64,000 nucleotides of DNA from Diploptera punctata (taxonomy: Eukaryota > Arthropoda > Insecta > Blattodea > Blaberidae). Location of the stretch: positions 716,501 through 780,500 of the forward strand of contig JASPKZ010002336.1 in assembly GCA_030220185.1 (NCBI GenBank), given 5' to 3'. Of this stretch, positions 33,801 through 45,800 are shown piece after piece. The notes beneath the pieces were generated by a model. That model had not been told where the DNA came from. It made no database searches and saw only the letters and a list, made by a program, of their open reading frames with translations. Position numbers and translations under genes: made by a program. Each line of letters starts with the position of its first letter. Positions within the stretch are counted from its first letter, which is position 1.

Positions 33801-36800
33801 TATTTCTGTGATTAATTTTAATTATATGATGAATTATTTCTTGATCAATCAATTTTCTTTATAAAAAATTGTCTCTGTGAGCATTTTTATACGTACAAAG
33901 AATGGTGTTTTTTTTATCAAATTGGCTCTGTGACTAATTTAAATTATAGCATATTATTTTTATGAAACATTTTAATTATAAGACAAATTGGCTCTGTGCC
34001 CAAATCTCTGTATCAACTCCATAAATCTACAGCATGGAATATATCACAACTTTACTTTTCTTCCAAAGAAACCCATGCTCAGGATTGTTGAAACTGGGAA
34101 TTTGTGGCTGAAAGCAATCATTATTTGAAATAATTTCATGCTCACTCGATTACAAGATGAGATCAAGTTGGAAGGATTATGGACTAAATAATGTATTGTG
34201 GGTTTTTGATTTAGTTTTATTGTTTATAAACCAGGCACCAGTACTCTTATATTAAATTAATGTTGGGAAGTAAACATTATGAGGTATAATCATTCAAATT
34301 CATCGGAGAACATTTTGTTTAAACAACTCACCTCATAGGATTCATGCTTCCATGATACCGCAGTTTCAAACACAGTCGTGTTCATCTTCAGCCATAACTC
34401 TGACTGATGAAATTCTTCGGCTGTCAACTGTTCTATTGTCGCCATCTTCAGTGCTGCCATCGATGGTTGAATTTATGAACTTCAAAATCAAAGTAATTTT
34501 GTTAGGGATATCAAAATTCATTGATCTATCTTTATTTTTTTGAATGTGTATTTTCTCCCAAACAAAAAAAAAAGTAAATAAAAAAATAAATAAAGATAGA
34601 TCAATGAATTTTGATATCCCTAACGAAATTACTTTGATTTCGAAGTTCATAAATTCAACCATAGATGGCAGCACTAAAGATGGCAACAATAGAACAGTTG
34701 ATGGCCGAAGAATTTCGTCAGTCGGAGTTATGGCTGAAGATGAACACGACTGTGTTTGAAACCGCGGTATCATGGAAGCATGAATCCTATGAGATGAGTT
34801 GTTTAAACAAAATGTTCTCCGATGAATTTTAACCAGTACTCTTCTTTAGTTTATGCCACAAAAGATATTTTTGTTGAGAATAAAATCTTTCTATTTATAG
34901 CCATAATATAAAAATAAATAATATCTTCAATAAAGTCATGACAATAAATTCATGAACATATTAATAATTGACGATTTTATTATTAATTTAACACTTCTCA
35001 TAGAAGGATAAATTATATTTGAAGAGAAAAATTTTCGCCTAGACCGGGACTCGAACCCGGGACCCTTGGCTTTCCGGGCCAAGTGCTCTACCAACTGAGC
35101 TACCGAGGCGAGTTATTATTTTTTTGTCTAAAATTGTCTTTATAAATATTAGGCTAAAGAGTGAATTAGATGTCCCGGTCTAGGCGAAAATTTTTCTCTT
35201 CAAATATAATTTATCCTTCTATGAGAAGTGTTAAATTAATAATAAAATCGTCAATAGAAGCCCTACTGGCTATAAAGTAGTGTTAAATTCCCAATAAATG
35301 TCTTCTTAACTAAGAAGCCGCCATTTGCAAAGATAGAAGCTATGGTTTCAAGCATTTGGCGCGAGGGAATTACAATTACGTACATAAGAGAAAAATTTGC
35401 GTCTAGATCGTAACTCGCCTCGGTAGCTCAGTTGGTAGAGCACTTGGCCCGGAAAGCCAAGGGTCCCGGGTTCGAGTCCCGGTCTAGGCGAAAATTTTTC
35501 TCTTCAAATATATTAATAATTACTAAAATAGTCACAATGAAGACAGCAGGAATTATATTTTTTCTCTCTTAAAAAGATAAAAATCACTTGATTGGGATCG
35601 AACACACAACCTCTTGAATATCGCCAAGCTATCACACTAACATGCAGTACTCTTGCTATATACTTTTATATATATCAGGTCACTTCAGACCGAGGTCCAA
35701 AGGTGTGTAAAAAGCCTTCTCTTAGAAAAAGTGTAAACATTCAAACAAACCTTAGTTTTGAAAACATGGTCATTTTAATTTTTGTCAGCTGTACATCTAA
35801 TTCACTCTTTAGCCTAATATTTATAAAGACAATTTTAGACAAAAAAATAATAAATTTCAAAACCTGAAGAATCTCAGGAATGTTAATGTGAGCTTACTTT
35901 TTTTTTAAGTGCTGTAATATGTTGTAAAATATTAGGGAAAATAAGTTACTTAATCACACTTCAATATTAAAATCTATTCAGTTCATTGATAATAACAGAA
36001 AGAATTTTAAACAAAACAGTGTATTTTAAAATTTTAAAAAAATCTCTCAACCAAAAAAAAAAAAAAATAGTTTAAATACACATTAACTACAAAGTAATTT
36101 GAGAAGATCATTCTTTTTGTTTTAAGTGAATATCAGTTCTGTTCAATCATAAATATTAAATTTATCACTTCTTACCAAATGACAAATTTTATTTGAAGAG
36201 AAAAATATATGCCTGAATAGGGATTTGAACCGGATGTCTCTAGTTATAATAAAGGAGAGTTAATATGCATTTGAACCGGAATGCCTGATAGATTTGTGGA
36301 TAGTGCACTGATATACAGAACCAGAGACATTGGATTCAAATCCTGATTCAGGCATATATTTTTCTGATGTTTTTATTATTATTTAACACTTCTCAGTGAA
36401 GGATAAATTATATTTGAAGAGAAAAATTAATTCTGTTCCTTACCATATGATTTTAATAAGTGATTTTTGAGAAATTTTTGATAGATATTTAAAATTTCAT
36501 TAAGGATAATTACCACATTATTTTTATTACATTATTAATTTTGAAATAAATATAGTTGTGTTTTGAAGAATTCTTACGTGTGAAGTGTCAAGATTTTAAA
36601 GCTGTTAAGCACAAGTTAACAAACTTTTAGAGGGAAAGAAATCAATGGTCTTGGAAAATTTTTCATTTAAGGGCAATTTTCTAATATGAAATGAAACATT
36701 AAGGGCCACATGCAAATACATTAGTCTCTGGTGAGCTGAGTTTTCCATGAGAACGTGCAAAGTTTGAATTAGGGAGTCGTTGACTGGTCATGCATGATAT

Positions 36801-39800
36801 TAGTTTTTTTTGTAATATTGGCAAGAAATTACCCAGAATTCTCAGCGATAAAACCACTTCCGTTATTTTTGTCTGCTAGAGGAATGCATTTACGCTTGCA
36901 TCCCGTAAATAATACCATATACGATGACGATTTTGCCAATTCTCCTGTTCTTCCAATTGAATTCTTTGGTAGACTATCAAATTCCTCTTCTCCGCGTATA
37001 CCGAAAACATGATCAAAGTCTTCAAGGTCCGACATCTTGGATAAAGCAGCAAGGTTTCAAAGTACATTGGTTCCCATCGGGTTGCTCATGATTCATTCTC
37101 AGCAAAGTCACCTCGCCAGGTAGCTTAGGAATTTCGACAATTATTATCACATGAACAGATTTTTGAGTACACAAAAACATCTTTTGGATGCAACTTTTTC
37201 AGCAGAGAACGACTTTTACGGTCTAATGCATTCATAGATACGACCCTTAATGTTTTACTTTGAAAATGTATAGACTACATAAGTCAACACCTTGAAAAGG
37301 AGGGGGGAGGCTAGTTTCAAAATTGATTTTAATGTTGTCAACTGCAAATCCTCCTGAAAATAAATGCACTATATTGATTATAATTTATGGATAGTAGTAT
37401 TGGCACTTAAACTAGTTAGCCCACATTATTCCAGTAATATTTCATAAAGAATGTTTTGGAATTGGTATATGATAAATTAATTTTTGCCCAGCAAAATCAA
37501 GCAAAATGTAAATTAAAAGTTAATACTTATTATCAATGTTTTTGAAATTCTCTTGAGCTATACAATAGCTGGACTTGATTAGATTTGCATGTAATGTCAC
37601 CAAGATTTTCTTAAATGGTCACTCTCTCAGGACACAATTTCTTATTTTTTAGAACTCAATTTTCCCTCAGGGGTCCTCATCTAGGGGATATGTGGATGGC
37701 GACCACAAGGTGCCCAAGCTGAGCAAAACATTTCTTCCACTTACTTGTGTTTTGCACTCTTTTAACTTTACTATCTAACCTCTCTTGGTTAACTCTTGTT
37801 TTTTTCGATTCCGATGCTATTAGGGCATCCGAGGGCTAGGGAATCTTTCCTTTCTTCCATTTCTTCTTTCCTTTATTTTCTTTTCTTCTCCAGAAAAGCC
37901 TGACCAGAGGCTATAAGATGGCAGGCCCATCACTGGTCTTGCCTTCCTTTGGCCAGCAACCAATCGAAGGGACTATTATTATGCTTTCAAGTCTTATACG
38001 AGAATTTCCCGGAAGGATCAAAATGCTGGAGGGAAAATTTTCTATAGGATCGTAACAGGCCTTGGCCTAATACTTGGAAGGAAGGAAGAAGAAGAAGAAG
38101 AACTCAATTTGCCATCACACTTTTTAAATATATTTTTTTACCCAAGATTTAATAGCACTTTATTTTCATGATTATGTGTTTATAATTAATAAATTACAAT
38201 AGGAAATAACATTATGAGGTTCTTTTTAATAAATAAGATGAGTCCCATTTGAATATGTTTCAATATACCATCTATATCATCAGTTTTTCCATACTATTGG
38301 ATTTTATGTTGTCGGCCCAGAATACAAAAGAACTTATCTTTTGCAAGAAGATTTACATACACAAGAACAAAAACAGAATAATGAATTTTGAAATTCTTGG
38401 GAGGAAAAGATTTACAAGTTCTTGATCAATACTTTTAAGAATAAGATATAATGAGCATTTCACTGATTTCATAAAAATGGAGGCAAATCAAGTTTCGCTA
38501 AGCATTTTACAAACAGGCCATCAGTTTAACATAATAGAAAACACCCTCTCAATAATGCATAGAGAAAACAATAACATGAAAATAAATATCTTAGAAGAAA
38601 TAGAAATTATGAAGCAAACAAGGAACAATAATCTGCTGAAACGAGAACATGCACCACCAGATCAACCCACTATACAATATATTCGTTAAACATTACCAGT
38701 ACCCGAAGAACAGCTTTGAAAATGGAATCGGTTCTGAAAGGCCTAGCTGAATATTTTATACAAATATAATTTGTTGAGGACGATTGCCACAACAGATATA
38801 AATTTTACCCCTCAGGGGTCCTCATCTAGGGGATATGTGGATGGCGACCACAAGGTGCCCAAGCTGTGCAAAACATTTCTTCCACTTACTTGTGTTTTGC
38901 ACTCTTTTAACTTTACTATCTAACCTCTCTTGGTTAACTCTTGTTTTTTTGACGCCGACGCTATTAGGGCATCCGAGGGCTAGGGAGTCTTTCCTTTCTT
39001 CCATTTCTTCTTTCCTTTATTTTCTTTTCTTCTCCAGAAAAGCCTGACCAGAGGCTATAAGATGGCAGCCCCATCACTGGTCTTGCCTTCCTTTGGCCAG
39101 CAACCAATCGAAGGGACTATTATTATGCTTTCAAGTCTTATACGAGAATTTCCCTCAAACGCTGGAGGGAAAATTTTCTATAGGATCGTACAGGCCTTGG
39201 CCTAATACTTGGAAGGAAGAAGAAGAAGAATATATAAATTTTATTGTTTTAAATATTCTTTGATCAACCAAAAGGTTGAGTGGGAGCCGACAACGTAAAA
39301 TTCAACAGTCTGGAAAAGCTGATGATGGTATACACGGTATATCAAAACATTAATAAATTAATGAGTCATTTTAACATCTTACCTCATATTTCATGTTTTT
39401 TCAAACACGGTAACTATAGTTTTCAAATGATCTTGTCATTCATTTGAAAACTATAATTACCGTGTTTGAAAAACATGAAATATGAGGTAAGATGTTAAAA
39501 GACTCATTAATTTATTAATTAAGAACCTCATAATGTGTTTCCCAATTTTAACTTTGAATATCAAAACATGTTCAAATAGAGCACAAGTTATGAGGTAAGA
39601 TGACTCCAGATTCACTTTATTTATTATGTGTTTATAAATTTATAAAATTTCTTTTCGTATAATTTACTTTATGTACATTTCAATAGAAAAAATATGTTTC
39701 CCATGGTAAACTGCATTTTGGTCTCCACATGGCACCTAATCCAGAAGGAAATCCGTAACATTCTGCAAAAACTAGTTCCACCTTTGTGCTTTTTAAGTGT

Positions 39801-42800
39801 ATTTTTCTCTTCAAGGAATATTTTTATCTCTTTTTTCTTTTTTTTAGAGGTGTTCTTGTTATAGAATTGTTGAAGAAATTAGAAGAACTTACAGGAAAGA
39901 GAGTTTATGAGATGTTCGACTATATTTGTGGAGTTAGCACAGGAGCCATATTATTATGCGTACTTGGTAAGTCTAATTTACATTAAAATTTTTATTGCAT
40001 TTTTAGTAAATGATTACTCAAAGTTAAAATTGGGAAACACATTATGAGGTTCTTAATAAATTAATGAGTCATTTTAACATCTTACCTCATATTTCATGTT
40101 TTTCAAACACGGTTACTATAGTTTTCAAATGATCTTGTCATTCATTTTCAACCGCCATTATGACTACCGGATATTCGTTGGAATCTCCCTCTATAACATT
40201 GCCATCTGGTATTGATTTGACGAACTTCGAGATATCGTTGCCATCTGGTGTTGATTCGATGAACTTCGAGATGAGGTCACGTTCATCCGGAATGTCGAAA
40301 TTCATAGATTTAAATTTGTTCTTCTGTATAAATATTTTCTCCCAAACTGTCAAATCCAAAGGTTTTTCCAAATGTTTTAGAAGTTTAGCTTCTTTTTCAA
40401 TTCTATGACCTTTCAACAAACTATGTGCTGCAATAGCTGATTTTTCAATTTCACCATTTTTAATATTTCTAAAGTGTTCCTTTGTGCGAGTGTCCAAATT
40501 TCTTTTTGTTTTTCCTATGTATACTTTATTGCAATCTCGACAATCAATTTGATAAATTCCAGATTTTTTACTATCTGGGGTGTTCATTTTCTTATTGGTT
40601 ATTAATAAGTTACCAAGGCTAAATTTATTTATCGGTGCTATTGCAGCACATAGTTTGTTGGAAGGTGATAGAATTGAAAAATAAGCTAAACTTCTAAAAC
40701 ATTTGGAAAAACCTTTGGATTTGACAGTTTGGGAGAAAATATTTATACAGAAGAACAAATTTAAATCTATGAATTTCGACATTCCGGATGAACGTGACCT
40801 CATCTCGAAGTTCATCAAATCAACACCAGATGGCAACGATATCTCGAAGTTCGTCAAATCAACACCAGATGGCAACGTTATAGAGGGAGATTCCAACGAA
40901 TATCCGGTAGTCATAATGGCAGTTGAAAATGAATGACAAGATCATTTGAAAACTATAGTTACCGTGTTTGAATAACATGAAATATGAGGTAAGATGTTAA
41001 AATGACTCATTAATTTATTAAATGATTACTGTTTTGACCTGTAAAAGAAAAACATACTGGATGTAAGCTGCACCTAAAAGATTGCAAAATAAATGCAATA
41101 ATCATGGTATTGAATGAATAAAACTAATAATTTATTTTTAACTTTTATAGGAATTAATCACTATGAGGTTTAATTTATGGTGAAATTAAATGTTTCTTAC
41201 GTCTCCTCATTTAATTTTCCAAGAGCGTAAAAACTAATCATACATATATATTTTTTTGCACTAACAAATAAATCTGTTTTTAAATATGTGATTCCTAACA
41301 CATTTCCATTGCCTTATTCACTGTCATCAGTGTTGTCATTATTGACTTCACATTATCATAATGAAGTGTTGTAAAACCATTTTAGCAAATAAGAACTGAA
41401 CTAGTTTCCAAATTTATTTTTTCAAAAGAAAAATGAACATCTGAACCAGGAATTGAACGTTTCAACTCTTCATGTTGGTGTGCAGTTCATTACAGCATTC
41501 GAGAAATTATACAAATGTTAACATTTCTTTCCGCATATCCAATTCTCTTACATCCAAAGGCAGATTAACAACGCCATTAGATAATTTCTATTAAAAGTAT
41601 TTTTAACGAGACTTGTCATTACTTTTAAGTGGTAAAGATTAGTATTGTTATATGTCGTGCATAGCGATGTTTGAATTGTGAAGACGAGTCATCCCTGGCA
41701 AGTTAGATTACCCGCCCAGCTGGCAGAATTGTCTGGAATGTGTTGCCAGATGGTTCTACCGGTGTCTCTCTCTTCTTTGGATAAAGATCCATGCTAGAGA
41801 ATTCTGGGCATCAAATTGCCTAGAAGTGGTTCCTGGAGATTTCATCCCGCCTTATAAAAAGAGCTTGGGGGCACGCCGTAGCGTAGTGGTTAAGGCACTG
41901 AGCTACAAGCCGGAGGGTCGAGGGTTCAAGTCCCGTTGGGGTCAGGATTTTTAAACTGACCCAAACCCTCTGGCGGCACTATGGCCCTGGGTTCGACTCA
42001 GCCTCTAACGGAAATGAGTACCAGACGCTTGTTCTGGGGGTAAAGGCGGTCGTCACGCAGGGCTGACAACCCGGCTGACATAAAAAAAGTGCCTATTGTC
42101 TAGAAAAAGTGGGAGCCCTAACCTCCTACTACCCCAAGGGCCTCCGGGTCTGTTGTGGGATCACTTTACTTTACTTTATAAAAAGAGCTTAGGCAGGAGA
42201 CTGCAGTTTGTCTGTGGCATCGAGTCTTGTGGTGAACAGTGTGACAATAAGTTGTGGAGAAATGATTTATCAGTGAGTGGAAAAGTGCTCTAACTGAAAT
42301 AACAATTAAAAGAAGATTATTTTGAGAATTGTAATCGTGAATAGAAGTTTATTGATAATTGAAGAATTTAATAAAGTGTTCAGTGTAATTTTGAATAAAT
42401 TCATTGTGCTTATTATGGCTAAATAACCTAGAAAGAAAATCGAGACCGTCCCGTGACAATATTTTGATGTTGTATTTAGTTTAACATGTTCCAGTCCTGG
42501 ATAAATTTATTTTTTTGAACAAAAAAATTAATGTCTGAACCTTGAATCAAACCCCAGACCTCCAACTCTGTATGTCCGTGAGCAGTCCATTACACCATTT
42601 ATGACATGATACAAACAATGTGGAAAGAAATGTTGACATTTTTATCATGTCTCGAATGTTGTAATGGACGGTATACCAATGTGCAGAGTCGGAGGTCTGG
42701 GGTTCAATTCCTGGTTCAGGTGTTAATTTTTCTTTTCAAAATATAAATTTATCCAGGTCTGGAACATGTTAAACTAAAGGTAACATATAATTTTCAGAGT

Positions 42801-45800
42801 TGAATTTTAAATAAGTTTCGCTAATTTTTTAGCAGTATGGTAATTTAATTTTTTTTTTATCAGAACAACTTGAATTAATGGTAAAATAGAATTGAAGCAA
42901 ATTTATCCTTTTTAAATTAAAGGTTGATATCTTACTTACTCACTGGCACTATCGAACCCATAGGTTCATGGCCACACGGACATAAGCTCTCCATACATCC
43001 CTATCCTGAGCTAATGCTTTCCAATCATTCTCTGTATAATCTACTTCCCTCAAATCATAGTTAATGTTATTCTCCCACCTCATTCTTGGTCTACCAACTG
43101 GGCGTTTTTCCTCTGGCTTCCTACAAGAAGCTTCCATGCAAGTCTTTCATTCCCCATATGTGCAACATGTCCTGCCCATCGCAGTCTACGAGACTTAACT
43201 GTTATTATATCTGGCTTCCTATACAGACCATGTAGTTAATTGTTATGTAGTCTTCTCCATTCATCTGTTTGTTCATCTCTCTTTGGTCCAAAAATTGTCC
43301 TAAGTACTTTATTCTCAAATACTTGTAATCTCCTTTCCTCCCTTAAAGTAAGAGTCCATGTTTCGCAACCATATAATATAACTGGTAGAATAATAGTTTT
43401 ATATATTTTCAGTTTAATGTTTTTTGAAAGGAGTTGGGACCTCAAGAGTCTCTGCAATGAATAATAGCACGCATTTCCAGAATTGAGCCTATGTTTAATT
43501 TCTTTGTGCATCTCATTCCTATTTGTGATTATTGTTCCTAGGTATTTGAATTTAGCCACTTCCTCAAAATTTCCCTCATTTGTCATTAGCTGTCCATTTC
43601 CATTATATAATGTATTTCTACGTGTGACCATATATTTAGTTTTATTGATATTTACTTCCAGTCCTAAAAGGTTGGTATCATTATTGATAATTATTTTTTT
43701 TGCAGTGCCACAGAAAAAAACACTGTCAGAATTGTCAGACATGTATAAAGAATTAAGTACCAAGATTTTTACTCAGAGTGCGTTTTGGGGCACAAGTAAT
43801 TTAGTATGGAGTCATTCCTATTATGATACTGTTATGTGGGAACAGTTACTTAAGACATACATAGGAGAAACACCGCTCATAAAAACTTCTAGGGACCCAT
43901 TAATGCCAAAGGTAAGGGTTTTAATAATTCTTTGTTTCATTATAACTACTATGCCTTTATATTTGTAATATGAAATTTCTGTAATCGTCATCTTGTTAAA
44001 ATTATTCACATTTGTATTAAATTATATTCTGTTTTTCCAAGCTTTCTTTACAGTGAAATTTGTACTGTATTCACACCTTTCTAGTGAATATACACAAATG
44101 ACAACTTTAGTTTTGGGAACTCAACTTTTTCAAAGTTAAAAATGGGAAACACATTATGAGGTTCTTAATTAATAAATTAATGAGTCATTTTTACATCTTA
44201 CCTCATATATCATGTTTTATTAAACACGGTAACTATAGTTTTCAAATGATCTTGTCATTCATTTTCAACCGCCATTATGACTACCGGATATTCGTTGGAA
44301 TCTCCCTCTATAACGTTGCCATCTGGTGTTGATTTGATGAACTTCGAGATAACGTTGCCATCTGGTATTGATTTGATGAACTTCGAGATGAGGTCACGTT
44401 CATCTGGAATGTCGAAATTCATGGATTTAAATTTGTTCTTCTGAATAAATATTTTCTCCCAAACTGTTAAATCCAAAGGTTTTTCCAAATGTTTTAGAAG
44501 TTTAGCTTCTTTTTCAATTTTATGACCTTCCAACAAACTATTATTTATTACAAAGACTTCCGTTTTGATGCATGGAAATTTAATTCATAGGGAACCAGAA
44601 TACAAAAGAAAGATTTGTATGGACTTACCTCAGGTTAATTTGAAATGTACAACTTGCTTCATAAGATGAATTTTCTCACTTGGAGACTGTCATTACTAAT
44701 TCTCAATAATATTCAGTCAGAATTTAGTTGAAAATCAAAATTATCATCTACATTTTTTCAACTAGACTCTGACTGATTTAGTTGAGAATTGAGATGAAGG
44801 CCTCTAAAGCTTGTCTACTAAGTAGAAAATTCATCTTAAGAGTTGAAGTTTATATTTCTGTTTTAGATTAAAAAAATTAATTTTATAAAAAGTTATCATA
44901 TTGTTTTACATATCACAATGGTACAAAATTTATTTTACTATTTGATGGTCCCAGGTATGAAGTAATAAAGTAATGAAAGCAGATATGTAATTTCAGTAAA
45001 ATGTATGTTTTTTATTGACAAAATAAAGTAAAAATACATTTTTATAAAGAGAGATCACAGTATCTTATGTGTACACCTTAAGATGAAAAAGCAAAGACTC
45101 CAATGGTAACTGTCACAGAGTCATTCTATTTTTTGTCTTATTGTGTACATTTAATGCTGGAGCTCCATGTTAGCATATGGGTTCTTACAATTCAAATATT
45201 CATCTGTGAATATCTGCAGGTATTTTAAATTGAGTACATGTTAGGTGAGATTCTAATGAAAAGAAAAGTACTATCCAGAGGTTATAGATACTTTTGAGTA
45301 CAGTATTAAAAAAAATCTATATATTTTTAATAATTTACCTGAATATCTTAAACATTTTTTTTTTTCTTTTGCTTTGGAAGGGGCATCTTTTGGATATACT
45401 AACAAGGGAACTGTGTGGCAAATAATATGGTAGGATACATATAAACTAAAATAAAACTCTAATATACATAGATCTAAAACTAAAATGTTCTGAAAATATA
45501 ATAAAAGTATACCATAAGATAAACATGTGTTAAATAGATCATTAGAATCAGAGAATTATAAGGATTAGGGAAATCATATAAAATTTTTTATTAAAATTAA
45601 ATTAATCAATAAATAATCAAAATATAATATATTATTAATATCGCTATAAAAGACGTATGTGGAAAAGTAGAAATATATCCAGGTAAAATTCCTCTACACG
45701 TCTAGAATAAAGAAATACTGTTAAAATGCTACCTGACTAATGCAGGTAACAAAAGACATTCATCCCCCCTTTAGAAAAGATAACAGTCTCTTGATATGAC

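Noticed and set aside
34965..35489. Two GGA-anticodon tRNA sequences as functional serine tRNA genes
   Set aside because: Base 33 is not T, the long variable arm of serine tRNA is absent, the acceptor stem has a mismatch, and both copies carry the same repeat tail in inverted orientation. They are better read as tRNA-derived repeats.
39285..39545. The ATGAGGT...ACCTCAT terminal hairpin as a hammerhead ribozyme
   Set aside because: The ~45-base loop between GAGGT and ACCTC contains neither CUGANGA nor GAAA in the required order. The hammerhead-like strings lie outside it.
40138..40914. 258-codon minus-strand ORF as a single protein
   Set aside because: Its first ~80 codons are the antisense of the plus-strand arm of a head-to-head palindrome. 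Only the part from about 40620 downward is genuine Penelope-like coding sequence.
41653..42458. Host promoter with TATA box in the PNPLA8 intron
   Set aside because: The TATA box, polyadenylation signals and TGTC...GACA ends together fit a solo LTR better than a host promoter.
43483..43968. 161-codon plus-strand ORF as a separate gene
   Set aside because: It is antisense LINE sequence fused by chance to PNPLA8 exon e (43706-43911). It is kept only as a finding about possible retention.
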